28,809 nucleotides of DNA from UBA12474 sp964549625 (GCA_964549625.1 CAZJVA010000006.1:1-28809); one strand, 5' to 3'. Counted from the first letter of the stretch, positions 6,675 through 15,475 are shown. Made by a program: numbers and translations. The notes: a model not told the origin generated them from the sequence alone.

Positions 6675-8543
6675 TTATTCTTCCCCGTTCTCTGACCCGT
6701 TGTCAACGGAATCTTCTCGATTGCCACCTTCAACAAGTCCTTCAATCGCATCTGCCCCATCATCAATATCTTTATCAAAGAAAAATTTAAGCTTGGCACT
6801 GCGCGATGGATGCCGCAATTTACGAAGCGCTTTTACTTCGATCTGACGAACACGCTCACGCGTAACACCAAAATCCTTACCTATCTCCTCGAGCGTATAA
6901 CCTGAGGCAACATCAATGCCATAGCGCATTTTAATCACCTTCTCTTCGCGAGGGGTCAACGTTTTGAGTATCTCGCGAACATGCTCTTTGAGATCATTGT
7001 ACACAACCGAATCAGCAGGCAAAATTTCATCTTCATTTTCAATAAAATCTTTGATAAATGCATCTTCCCCATCACCAACCGGCGTTTCTAACGAAATCGG
7101 TTCCTTAGAAATTTTGATGATATTCTTTATCTTCTTTTCATCAAGATTAAGTTGCTTAGCCAGCTCTTCATAACTTGGCTCACGTCCATGCTCTTGCAAA
7201 AAAGATCGCTTAATTTTATTTATCTTATCAAGCGTTTCAACCATATGAACCGGAACACGAATAGTCCTCGACTGATCAGCAATAGCCCGATTAATCGCCT
7301 GCCTAATCCACCATGTTGCATACGTTGAAAACTTATAACCACGCTCAAACTCAAACTTTTCAACCGCTTTGAGCAAGCCAATATTACCCTCGTCGATCAG
7401 ATCGAGAAAATGCAACCCGCGATTAACATATTTTTTGGCAATATTGACTACCAAACGAAGGTTTGCGCAAGCCAAATCATCTTTCGCTTGTTTATCAGCA
7501 ACTTGAGCAGCCCTAAATCGATCGAAAAGCTCTTGCGCACGCTGATAAGGAACACCCATCTCAAGCTCAGTCTTCTTAATAACTTTAAGTGCAACCTTGC
7601 TTTCACGACGTAGCTCTTCTACGTAGGATCGCGTCTCCTCATCTAACAAATCAATGTGAGGATACGCTTCTAGCTTAGCTACCGCATCATCAAACTGAGC
7701 ACGCTTTTCGTTAACCTTATTAAGCAACCGCTCAACACGCTTACCAAGACGACGGATCAATTTATTCGAAAGCTTAATTTCTTGGACAGCCGAACTAATT
7801 GCATCTTTGTTCTCGCGAACCTTGGCAAGCATCTCTTCTTTCTTCTTTGGATCTTGCAGTTTATCTCGATATGATCGATAAATCTCAAGCTCTTTACTCG
7901 AAAGCTCGTTGATACGCCCAATTGTTCCAAGAAACGCAGCACGCTCCTCATCGTAGCGAGGTAAATTTTCCGGATTAAAATCAGAAAACTGAATAACATC
8001 TTTAAGCGCAACCGCATCTTTTTCTAGCCGTTCACCGACAGCAATCAACTCCTGATGAACCACCGGGAAAAATGACAACATCAAAATAGAATCTTGCTTA
8101 CTGCGCGCAATCTTATCGGCAATAACTTTCTCAGTTTTTTTATTAAGAAGCGGAATCTTACCAATATCACGCAGATAACACTTTACGCCATCAGCAATCT
8201 GTGCAGCATCAGAAATTCGTGCATCTTCTTCATCTTCTTCTTCAACCTCGGACTCCTCATCAATATCTTCATCTGAAGATGAAATAGATGAGATCGCCTC
8301 CAGCGCTGCGTCCCCAACACGCTCATCCATAGCACTATCTTGCGCGATATCTTCAGCTTCAAGCGAAACCTCAATATGCTCTTTTTCAAGGCGCTTGAGC
8401 AATTGGTCCATTTCTTCTTCAGAAAGCGCATGCTCATTGCCAAAAGCAACAACTTCTTCATAGGTTATTGAGCCATCTTTACGACCCCGCTCAACTAATT
8501 CATCAATGTGAGAACTGCGTTCACGTTTTACTTTTTTTATCAT
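6675..8543 (-). CDS. rpoD: Primary sigma factor RpoD (sigma-70)
   Basis: The 622-residue protein has all sigma-70 regions. Region 1.1 is at about 10-60, followed by a very acidic linker at about 62-108. Region 1.2 starts near 118 (YLRDIGKIPLL), and a long non-conserved insert covers about 145-345. Regions 2.1-2.4 follow at 355-435 (STYATWWIRQAINRAIADQS, RTIRVPVHM). Region 4.2 has its helix-turn-helix at about 551-577 (LEEIGKDFGVTRERVRQIE). It directs RNA polymerase to housekeeping promoters, which agrees with the TTGACA/TAAAAT boxes in this window. An acidic tail of about 30 residues follows region 4.2, longer than in textbook sigma-70. The ATG overlaps the dnaG stop by 4 bp (ATGA) and has an AGGGGG ribosome site, so the two are translationally coupled as in the classic dnaG-rpoD arrangement. 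Confidence 0.98.
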   Translation of the reverse strand: MIKKVKRERSSHIDELVERGRKDGSITYEEVVAFGNEHALSEEEMDQLLKRLEKEHIEVSLEAEDIAQDSAMDERVGDAALEAISSISSSDEDIDEESEVEEEDEEDARISDAAQIADGVKCYLRDIGKIPLLNKKTEKVIADKIARSKQDSILMLSFFPVVHQELIAVGERLEKDAVALKDVIQFSDFNPENLPRYDEERAAFLGTIGRINELSSKELEIYRSYRDKLQDPKKKEEMLAKVRENKDAISSAVQEIKLSNKLIRRLGKRVERLLNKVNEKRAQFDDAVAKLEAYPHIDLLDEETRSYVEELRRESKVALKVIKKTELEMGVPYQRAQELFDRFRAAQVADKQAKDDLACANLRLVVNIAKKYVNRGLHFLDLIDEGNIGLLKAVEKFEFERGYKFSTYATWWIRQAINRAIADQSRTIRVPVHMVETLDKINKIKRSFLQEHGREPSYEELAKQLNLDEKKIKNIIKISKEPISLETPVGDGEDAFIKDFIENEDEILPADSVVYNDLKEHVREILKTLTPREEKVIKMRYGIDVASGYTLEEIGKDFGVTRERVRQIEVKALRKLRHPSRSAKLKFFFDKDIDDGADAIEGLVEGGNREDSVDNGSENGEE

Positions 8544-10291
8544 CCATTCCCCCTGGATAACATACGATCTTTTGCCTCTTGCAAACGCCGAAGCGCCTGC
8601 ACCACACGCTCCTGATCACCAGCAGCTTGAGCTTCAAAAAGCTCCCGTTTGCTATCGTGTAACTGAATATTCCACGCGCGCCTACAAATTTCATCACGCA
8701 ACGCAGAAACCACAACCGTTCCCACAACCTCTCCCTCAGCTACTACCCCAAGAAAAACCTGCTTCAAATCATTATCAAGCTCGTCCATCACTACATCTGC
8801 TGCGCCCCCGGCTACGCTCAACTTTTGAACCAGCAACAACGCATGGGAAGATAATACCAGAGGAAGTAACGATTCTTCTTGAGAAAAAACTAAGGGTCCA
8901 TTTTTCATTATAGCAAACAATATACGTTTCTCCAGAACTGTTAATGTCTGGCCCCCACGTGTCGGCATTGCAGCCACAGTACGTGCCTCTCTTGATCGCG
9001 CCTGTCGAGCAAAAATAGTAAACTCTTGAAAGACCGATTCAAACGAAACACCAAAAGCCTCGGCCGCCTGCTGCAACAAAACATTCTGCTGCATGCGATC
9101 AGCAACCAAGATTACTGCTTCAAAAACCTCCCGCGCCGCTTGTAGTTTGCGCGCTAAACTTTCGTTAACAAACGCCCTTCCCAGCCGCTGCACAAAAAAG
9201 GTAAAGAGCGGCTTTGGGGCCTCACGCAACGCGTCCAAAGATCCTTCGCGTGACAAAAAGGTTGCCGGATCATCTTCAGCAGGAAACGAAACAACATATG
9301 GTTCCAACTGCACCTGCCAACACAACGAAACAAGACGCATCATCGCGCGCTGACCCGCCTCATCACCATCATACAAAATATAAATTCGCCGCGCATGCCT
9401 TGCCAATTGAGACAAATGATCAACCGAACAAGCGGTTCCCAAGGTCGCAACAGTATTAGCGTATCCATGCTGAACCATAGCCAAACAATCCGTATACCCT
9501 TCGACAAGATACACGGCCTCTGCCTCTTGGATCGCCTTTTTCGCCTGCCAAAAACCATACAAGAGCATACGTTTATTAAAAAATTCATGCTCTTGAGAAT
9601 TAACATACTTGGCGCGATCGTCATTGAACCGAAAAACCCGACCACCAAAACCACAAGGCCTGCCATGAGCAGTAAAGATCGTAAAAATTATTCGATCCTC
9701 AAACGTTAAATAGGACCCATGATTCCCTTTTTTGATAAGATGAGCAGCCTCCAACTCATGGCCCAAAATCCCAGCAGATCGAGCGTCTTCAATACAACGC
9801 CGCAAAGATACACTACCGCCAGGGCAATAACCAATGCCAAAGGTCTGGCGAACAGAGTCGCCAAGCCCCCGCCTAGAAGCATATGCAAGTGCTTCGGGTG
9901 AGTTACGCAATTGCTGACTGCACCAATGTGCAAAAAACGCACAAACGGCTTCATGCCGCTGCCCTTCTACATACGAGCGTGAACTATCTTCACGCGTACC
10001 GACCCCATCGGGAACCTTAAGATTATAACGCTCAACCAGATGCCACGCAGCTTCTAATGGAGAACAGTTTTCTGCCCGCGCGACAAAGTCAATAACATCA
10101 CCACCCGTCGCCGTACTAAAACAGTAATAAATTCCCCGGGAAGGCGTTACCGTAAATGAAGGCACGCGTTCTTGCTTAAACGGAGAAGGGCCCTTCCAAT
10201 AGTTACCTGCCGGCTTAAGTGCCACATATTCGCGCACAACATCAAGGATAGGAACCTGAGACTTAACAAAATCAAACAAAGAACTGCTCAT
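8540..10291 (-). CDS. dnaG: DNA primase DnaG with a degenerate zinc-binding site
   Basis: This is a 583-residue primase of normal length. The N-terminal zinc-ribbon fold is recognisable (G-N-Y-W-K-G-P-S-P-F-K, then PSFTVTP, then YYCFSTATGGDVIDFV). However, the CPFH and CFGCG ligand motifs have become SPFK and CFSTA: Ser36, Lys39, Cys57 and Thr60 stand where Cys, His, Cys, Cys are expected. The catalytic core is intact: GFGGRVF near 215, VEGYTD with Glu264, and the TOPRIM DGDEAG with Asp308 and Asp310. A divergent C-terminal helicase-binding region follows. It makes RNA primers at the replication fork with DnaB. It overlaps lgt upstream and rpoD downstream by 4 bp each. The reading frame is clean, so this is not a pseudogene. 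Confidence 0.96.
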   Translation of the reverse strand: MSSSLFDFVKSQVPILDVVREYVALKPAGNYWKGPSPFKQERVPSFTVTPSRGIYYCFSTATGGDVIDFVARAENCSPLEAAWHLVERYNLKVPDGVGTREDSSRSYVEGQRHEAVCAFFAHWCSQQLRNSPEALAYASRRGLGDSVRQTFGIGYCPGGSVSLRRCIEDARSAGILGHELEAAHLIKKGNHGSYLTFEDRIIFTIFTAHGRPCGFGGRVFRFNDDRAKYVNSQEHEFFNKRMLLYGFWQAKKAIQEAEAVYLVEGYTDCLAMVQHGYANTVATLGTACSVDHLSQLARHARRIYILYDGDEAGQRAMMRLVSLCWQVQLEPYVVSFPAEDDPATFLSREGSLDALREAPKPLFTFFVQRLGRAFVNESLARKLQAAREVFEAVILVADRMQQNVLLQQAAEAFGVSFESVFQEFTIFARQARSREARTVAAMPTRGGQTLTVLEKRILFAIMKNGPLVFSQEESLLPLVLSSHALLLVQKLSVAGGAADVVMDELDNDLKQVFLGVVAEGEVVGTVVVSALRDEICRRAWNIQLHDSKRELFEAQAAGDQERVVQALRRLQEAKDRMLSRGNG

Positions 10292-11037
10292 ACAACCTCA
10301 CGCGGAGGACGCAACGAAAACCAGACAACCCCGACCACGCAGAAAAAAACACCGACAAGACTCACCCACTGATGCACCGAAAACCAGGGCAATGCCTGAA
10401 CCCACTCACGATCGCCCCGCCAAAAATCGGTTACAAAACGAACCATAAGCAACCCAAACAAAGATAGGCACGTTAAGACACCCGGAGACCTCAAAACAAA
10501 AGAGGCTCCACGCAGCGCCACAAAAAAGACCAACAAAAGCGCAACATTATACAACTGAACAGGATGCACCACACTATATGCACCATCGACACATGTAGCA
10601 ACACCAATTAGACATCCGGTTGGACAGCCATAACAACACCCTGCAGAAAAACAACCAATTCGCCCAAAAGCTTGCGCTAGAGGTGCATATACAAGCATTC
10701 CATCCAGCAGCCGCAGCAGAGGCAACCCATGGCGCCATGCAAAAAACCAGACTGCCCACAAAACGCCAAAAACCGAACCCAAAACGGAGAGGCCTCCTTG
10801 CCAAAAGGCAAAAACTTCTATCCACGTCGAATATTCTTGCCAATTAATAAGAACGTGCAAAAGACGACCACCAAAAAGCCCCGCAACTATTGAGACATTA
10901 AGAAGATTTATAATCTGATCCTTCGAAACAATAGCTCGAACCCGAACATCAAATAAGACCAAAAAAAACCAAACTGCTACGCCAAGAGCAACCCAAAAGC
11001 CGTACCAATGAAGACCAATATCCCAGACACTATTCAC
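10288..11037 (-). CDS. lgt: Prolipoprotein diacylglyceryl transferase Lgt
   Basis: This is a multi-pass membrane enzyme of about 250 residues that transfers diacylglyceryl from phosphatidylglycerol to the lipobox cysteine of prolipoproteins. Family marks are LHWYGFWVALG near the N-terminus, FWQGGLSVLG, the signature GRIGCFSAGCCYG, and HPVQLYN. The open frame allows a TTG start at 11043 directly touching GGGGG, or a GTG at 11037 six nt after it. I prefer the GTG because of spacing, with modest certainty. Its stop overlaps the dnaG start (ATGA, 10288-10291), making it the first visible gene of the lgt-dnaG-rpoD-corC-like operon. No canonical lipobox protein occurs in the window. Confidence 0.93.
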   Translation of the reverse strand: MNSVWDIGLHWYGFWVALGVAVWFFLVLFDVRVRAIVSKDQIINLLNVSIVAGLFGGRLLHVLINWQEYSTWIEVFAFWQGGLSVLGSVFGVLWAVWFFAWRHGLPLLRLLDGMLVYAPLAQAFGRIGCFSAGCCYGCPTGCLIGVATCVDGAYSVVHPVQLYNVALLLVFFVALRGASFVLRSPGVLTCLSLFGLLMVRFVTDFWRGDREWVQALPWFSVHQWVSLVGVFFCVVGVVWFSLRPPREVV

Positions 11038-11087
11038 AAACAACCCCCAAGGAACGATTACAGGACAAGATACAACGCCTCGGCACT

Positions 11088-11117
11088 GCTATATCCCCAC
11101 ACCAGCGCAAAAGACAA
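11088..11117 (-). promoter_or_regulatory. Possible promoter of the lgt-dnaG-rpoD operon
   Basis: On the minus strand, TTGTCT (11112-11117) and TATAGC (11088-11093) are separated by 18 bp. Each matches the consensus at four of six positions, so this is a weak candidate. It is placed about 50 bp before the lgt start. Confidence 0.3.
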
Positions 11118-11241
11118 TACTATTTTCAATAAAAAAATATTCTGCTACCCTAAAAAAGCTCTCATTTTAGAGAAGTAATAAAAATTACTACATATAGTCT
11201 ACCCATACCAAACATAATAGGCAAAGGGGAGGAGCAGTCCC

Positions 11242-12003
11242 ATGGAACATGCACAAGATGCATATAATAGGTCTGGCATTGTATTGAGCAAATATCTTTC
11301 GCATAGCGGTATTTGCGCACGCCGAAAGGCAGAAGAGCTTATCAAGTCTGGCGCCGTTGCAGTTAACGGAACCGTCATAACCCAATGGGCCTATCGCGTC
11401 CAAGAGGGAGATGCTATCACGTGTCACGGCAAAGCACTAACGCCACAAAAAAAGTTGTTTTATATTGCGCTCAACAAGCCGACCGAGATCATTACTTCTG
11501 CAGCAGATGACGAAGGCCGCAAAACCGTCCTAGACCTGGTGAAAATCAGAGGCGGTGCTCGCCTATTCCCTATTGGTCGTCTTGATTGTATGACCACCGG
11601 AATCATTCTCTTAACGAATGATGGCGAACTAGCACAATCTTTAGCACATCCACGCTTTGGGGTTGAAAAGCGCTATCATGTAACACTCTCTGTCCCACTA
11701 AAAGCGTTCCACAAGCGCATGCTCCAAACAGGTGCAGGACTACCTGAGGGCATGACTAAGCCGGACAAAATTATAACTTTTGAACGCAAGCCGCGCGAAT
11801 GCATCATCTGCATCCATAGCGGACAAAACCGTATTATCCGCAAGATGTTTCATGCGCTGGGTTATGCAGTCCATAAACTTAATCGAATCTCCTATGCGGG
11901 AATATCCACACGCGGATTACCTAAAGGCGGATGGCGCGAACTTACTAATGACGAAGTCGATATGCTAAAACGGCATACTCGAAGAATACACAACACAAAA
12001 TAA
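11242..12003 (+). CDS. 16S/23S rRNA pseudouridine synthase, RsuA/RluB/RluE/RluF family
   Basis: This 253-residue protein has an N-terminal S4 RNA-binding domain at about 13-60 (LSKYLSHSGICARRKAEELI) followed by the pseudouridine synthase domain. The catalytic motif is GRLDCMTTGIILLTNDG with Asp115. It also has the family's YHVTLS, GQNRIIRKMFHALGY and LNRISYAGI segments. RsuA/RluB-type enzymes convert a specific uridine in rRNA to pseudouridine; RluB is the most common in bacteria, but the target cannot be fixed from sequence alone. A strong GGGAGGAG ribosome site precedes the ATG. The gene is divergent from the lgt operon and ends in a terminator at 12004-12035. Confidence 0.92.
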   Translation: MEHAQDAYNRSGIVLSKYLSHSGICARRKAEELIKSGAVAVNGTVITQWAYRVQEGDAITCHGKALTPQKKLFYIALNKPTEIITSAADDEGRKTVLDLVKIRGGARLFPIGRLDCMTTGIILLTNDGELAQSLAHPRFGVEKRYHVTLSVPLKAFHKRMLQTGAGLPEGMTKPDKIITFERKPRECIICIHSGQNRIIRKMFHALGYAVHKLNRISYAGISTRGLPKGGWRELTNDEVDMLKRHTRRIHNTK

Positions 12004-12035
12004 AAAAGCGGCCGGGAGATATCCGGCCCGCTTTT
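12004..12035. terminator. Bidirectional hairpin terminator
   Basis: AAAAGCGGCCGG pairs with CCGGCCCGCTTTT around a short AGATAT-type loop, with one bulged base. A-tracts on the left and T-tracts on the right make it usable in both directions. It sits between the convergent pseudouridine synthase and coiled-coil genes. Confidence 0.82.
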
Positions 12036-12057
12036 CAAACCTTAAAATATCTTACAA

Positions 12058-13656
12058 TTACAGCTCACTCTTAAAATCAAATGCACTGTTACCAGAAACA
12101 GGCGCTGATGCCCCTTTGAATCCTGGCACACAGACGGAGCTCATGCCAAAAGGATGGTTTAAAAACTTTTTCAGAACCAATTTTGTCAAAGAAGAATTAG
12201 CTCTCAATGGATTTTTAAAAACCGATGTTTTAAACATTTTACGACCTAGTTGCTTCATAAATCCAACATTTTCAGTAGACGTACTCTCTTTTTCTATGTC
12301 CTGAAAAACCTCAAAAATAGAAGTCAAACGCGCTTCCAATTCCGAGACCTGGTCATCTAAAAGGACTACTTTATTTGAGACCAACTCACTCGCTTCACCC
12401 TCTGCCTCAGTACTACTTTTACGAGCGGCCTCAAGCAGTTCTTGCATCTTTGTCCATTCACCCTCGATAGTTTGGGCAAATTGATTCACCTGACTAAGAA
12501 AATGTGGCAACCCCATTAACCCCGAAGCAGCACTGATTTGTTTTTGGGCAGATTTAACCATAGTTATAATTTTAGAATTTGACATATTAATTAATTCAAC
12601 CAACAATTCATAGTAACCAAACAGGTCTCCAATAAATAAGTCCTTAATAGCCGGGCAACGTTCCGTTAGTTCTTTTCGCTCAAGCTCAGTCGACGAATCA
12701 AGAGCCTTTCCAAACAACAGCTTAAAAAGCTTAATATTGCTCAAAGAAACCTTGCTGCTTTTTGTTTGAAACCCTTCAATCTGAGACTGCAGCCCAAAAA
12801 GATGCTTCAAATACTCCTTATTATTCGTTTCGGTCTCCTGCAGCTGCTTTTGTAAGCTTGCTATTATCTTTTCTTTCTCTGCCAAATATTGCTTTGCATG
12901 CTCCTCCTTTTCTAATACCTGCCTCTGCAAGTTCGCTATTAATTCCTCCGTCTCCGCATGCTTTTTCAAATTCAAGGCTTGTTCTTTTAAAATTTCGGCC
13001 TTTGTCTTCTTGATTTCTTCTTTAAGTCGCTTATTCTCTTGTGCACGCTCTTGCGCCTCGCGCGAAGAAAGCTTATTTTTATTCTTATCTTCTTTTAGCT
13101 TCCTTAGCAACAACTGCATCTCTTTTTGTTTATTGAGGCTAACACTCTCAAGAAGAGCACGTTCTTCTTCAGCTTTTTTTAACTGATTTTTTAGCTTATT
13201 AGTTTCTTTCTCTAGCTTCTTTTTTGTTTGCACTGCTTGCTGATTTTTATAAACAGCATCCTCTAACTTGCCTTTGATTTCTTTTTTTTCTTTTGAAATT
13301 TGATCCTTTTCAATCTTGAGCGCTGCTGCTTCGCTCTCCTTTGCTTGCATTCGTACGGTTAGTGCAATTATTTGCTTGTTCAAATTTTCAACATCTAAAG
13401 AAGCCTTTTTCCGGGAATCAATAGCCTCCTGCAACAGGCCTGCTACACGCTCTTTTTCGGCGCGTTCAGACTGCGTTGTTTCGACCATCTTTGAAAGCTG
13501 TTCTGCAAGTTGGGCTTCCTTTTTTTTTGCTGTCTCTAACCGTTCATTTGCAATATTTAGCTGCGTACTTTTTTTATTAAACTTTTTTTTAGCCGCATCA
13601 AGAGGCACTGCTAACAAACCAACAAGCAACAAAACTGATAAGAAACGCTTCTTCAT
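12058..13656 (-). CDS. Exported long coiled-coil protein, 532 aa
   Basis: The start at 13656 is chosen because GGAGG lies 6 nt before it and the product then begins with a clear signal peptide: MKKRF, a hydrophobic LSVLLLVGLLAVPLDA core and likely cleavage after LDA. Starting at 13743 would add 29 residues with no such logic. Residues about 25-320 are a dense Lys/Glu/Gln/Leu coiled coil without prolines. After residue about 320 comes a more globular, Ser/Leu-rich C-terminal part with several helices and a final polar tail. I recognise no family; similarity to myosin-like or SMC-like proteins would be due only to coiled-coil composition. It may be a periplasmic or surface structural protein. 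It is flanked by a terminator downstream and a divergent band-7 gene upstream. Confidence 0.75.
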   Translation of the reverse strand: MKKRFLSVLLLVGLLAVPLDAAKKKFNKKSTQLNIANERLETAKKKEAQLAEQLSKMVETTQSERAEKERVAGLLQEAIDSRKKASLDVENLNKQIIALTVRMQAKESEAAALKIEKDQISKEKKEIKGKLEDAVYKNQQAVQTKKKLEKETNKLKNQLKKAEEERALLESVSLNKQKEMQLLLRKLKEDKNKNKLSSREAQERAQENKRLKEEIKKTKAEILKEQALNLKKHAETEELIANLQRQVLEKEEHAKQYLAEKEKIIASLQKQLQETETNNKEYLKHLFGLQSQIEGFQTKSSKVSLSNIKLFKLLFGKALDSSTELERKELTERCPAIKDLFIGDLFGYYELLVELINMSNSKIITMVKSAQKQISAASGLMGLPHFLSQVNQFAQTIEGEWTKMQELLEAARKSSTEAEGEASELVSNKVVLLDDQVSELEARLTSIFEVFQDIEKESTSTENVGFMKQLGRKMFKTSVFKNPLRANSSLTKLVLKKFLNHPFGMSSVCVPGFKGASAPVSGNSAFDFKSEL

Positions 13657-13849
13657 ACCAACCTCCGAAAACAGGGAACGGCACAGCTTTTCCCCTAGTC
13701 TTAGCACAAAAACAACGGTGGTGCATAGTAAAAATACACACACAAATAAAAAAGCACTTAGACAAAAAAACCGGGAGCCGATAGAATGAGCATTAACGGA
13801 ATGGGATCAAAAAAAATATATTCCCTCATCAATACAAAGGGCCATTCTT

Positions 13850-14785
13850 ATGTTCACCATACTTCTCTACAGCCTACTTATCCTTGGCGCAATCGTTCTA
13901 ACCATTTCCCCGTTTATTCTTTTTGTAACGCAGCAACAGACCAAAACTGTTATTCAGCGCCTCGGCAAATTCAATCGTATTGCCGAACCCGGTCTCTCAA
14001 TTAGGTGGCCGTTTATTGAAAATATTGCAGGACGCGTCAACTTACGGATTAAGCAGCTTGATGTCAAAGTCGAAACAAAAACCCAGGATAACGTTTTTGT
14101 CTTAGTAATCGTCTCAGTTCAGTACTTTGTTGATCCTTCACGCGTATATGAAGCATTTTACAAGCTCGTACGCCCCGAGGCCCAAATTACCGCGTTTGTA
14201 TTCGATGTTGTGCGCGCCCGTGTGCCACTTCTCACGTTAGACGATCTCTTTGAAAAAAAAGATAGCATCGCTACAGCAGTTAAAGAAGAGTTAAGCCACG
14301 TCATGAACGACTTTGGATACGACATTCTCAAAGCTCTTATCACTGACATTGAACCAGACACACATGTCAAAAAAGCCATGAACGAAATCAACGCCGCACA
14401 GCGCATGCGCTTAGCCGCAGTAGAAAAAGGTGAAGCCGATAAAATTCTTCGCGTAAAAGCAGCAGAAGCTGAAGCAGAAAGTAATGCCTTACACGGTAAA
14501 GGTATTGCAGACCAGCGTCGTGCTATTGTTGAAGGACTTAGTGAATCAGTCAGCGAATTTCAGGCCCATGTACCAGGATCATCCCCACATGATGTCATGC
14601 AAATCGTCCTAATGACACAATATTTCGATACGCTCAAAGAACTCAGCGCCCACTCTAAGACGAACACCATTCTTGTTCCCCACGCTCCATCGCATTTGAA
14701 TGACTTAACAGAACAGATGCGTAACGCCTTTATTACTGCACAAGCAGCTAGCAAAGATCTCAACGAGCAGCAAAAACCAAAATAG
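13850..14785 (+). CDS. SPFH/band-7 (stomatin/HIR-like) membrane protein
   Basis: The 311-residue protein begins with one membrane helix (about residues 3-27), followed by an SPFH/band-7 domain. Recognisable segments are VIQRLGKFNRIAEPGLSIRWPF, the VETKTQDNVFV stretch, VRARVPLLTLDDLFEKK and the DIEPD...AMNEINAAQR region. An Ala/Glu-rich helix (KAAEAEAESNA) precedes the tail. Such proteins form membrane-associated oligomers and often guard proteases or organise membrane domains. No NfeD or HflC partner gene is adjacent. An AAAGGG ribosome site lies 8-9 nt before the ATG. The frame is convergent with the DJ-1-like gene and separated from it by the hairpin at 14834-14870. Confidence 0.9.
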   Translation: MFTILLYSLLILGAIVLTISPFILFVTQQQTKTVIQRLGKFNRIAEPGLSIRWPFIENIAGRVNLRIKQLDVKVETKTQDNVFVLVIVSVQYFVDPSRVYEAFYKLVRPEAQITAFVFDVVRARVPLLTLDDLFEKKDSIATAVKEELSHVMNDFGYDILKALITDIEPDTHVKKAMNEINAAQRMRLAAVEKGEADKILRVKAAEAEAESNALHGKGIADQRRAIVEGLSESVSEFQAHVPGSSPHDVMQIVLMTQYFDTLKELSAHSKTNTILVPHAPSHLNDLTEQMRNAFITAQAASKDLNEQQKPK

Positions 14786-14833
14786 AAAAGCACGCAAACA
14801 AGGACAATCAAACACGTTCAAGTTTTCGCATCA

Positions 14834-14870
14834 TTTAGCTATGATAAAGTTACACTTTATCATAGCTAAA
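14834..14870. terminator. Perfect AT-rich inverted repeat, probable bidirectional terminator
   Basis: A perfect 17-bp stem (14834-14850 with 14854-14870) closes a TAC loop. It lies between convergent genes, and the plus side continues TAAAACAAT. The stem is unusually AT-rich for a terminator in this window, so an operator or a repeat remains possible. Confidence 0.6.
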
Positions 14871-14941
14871 TAAAACAATATAAAGCATAGACTAAGCAAA
14901 GCCGATTACAGCCCAAAGATGGAGGCTTTTTCTAACAAACC

Positions 14942-15475
14942 TCAAATAGTACGCTCAACTGCAAGCACTTCCACAATAGCGCGACCAAAAAGAGTCGCCG
15001 CTTCCGGGCCTTCAGCAGTAACAATACGATCCTCGATCACTACAGGTTGTTCAACATACTCGGCGCCATAGATTGGCGCAAGCGCAGCCAGCGCTTTGTC
15101 ACCATTCCATCCCGTCATACGCTTTCCATCCAGCAGGCCCGCCTTCAATAAAATTCGCGGGGAAATGCAGATTGCACCAATCCACAAACCTTGCTCATAC
15201 GCTCGATACATCATCGACCGTACCAAAGACGTATCAAGATGTTCCAATGCACCTGGGCCGCCGATCAAAAAGATCCCATCATGGGCACTAAGAACAAGAT
15301 CTTCAATTAGCACATCAACGGAAACTGCAAGCTCTTGATTCGAAGAATGAGCGACCCCAATCTGGTCACTCGCTACCTGCACATTGATACCCGACTCTTC
15401 AACTATCGCACGCGTATGCGCGTACTCTATCTCCTGAAAGCCTTCATAGGCTACGATGAGTGCTATCCGTTCCAT
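14942..15475 (-). CDS. DJ-1/PfpI superfamily protein
   Basis: The 177-residue protein has the class I glutamine amidotransferase-like fold of DJ-1/PfpI. An N-terminal VAYEGFQEIE carries the conserved Glu (Glu17), GIFLIGGPGALEHL follows, and the nucleophile elbow GAICISP carries Cys103. The residue after the cysteine is Ile rather than His, so the site is more like DJ-1 (C-x-x-P) than the PfpI protease-type C-H-G-P. Likely roles are protein or metabolite repair and stress protection, including deglycase or glyoxalase-type activity reported for the family. A GGGGGAT ribosome site precedes the ATG. The gene is alone on its strand between a convergent and a divergent gene. Confidence 0.9.
   Translation of the reverse strand: MERIALIVAYEGFQEIEYAHTRAIVEESGINVQVASDQIGVAHSSNQELAVSVDVLIEDLVLSAHDGIFLIGGPGALEHLDTSLVRSMMYRAYEQGLWIGAICISPRILLKAGLLDGKRMTGWNGDKALAALAPIYGAEYVEQPVVIEDRIVTAEGPEAATLFGRAIVEVLAVERTI

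Noticed and set aside
13316..13789. 157-codon plus-strand ORF opposite the coiled-coil gene
   Set aside because: Its Phe/Ser/Leu-rich product is the typical antisense of a Lys/Glu-rich coiled coil.
13786..14004. 72-codon ORF overlapping the band-7 start
   Set aside because: It is in another frame from the clearly conserved SPFH protein, with no ribosome site of note and no family resemblance.
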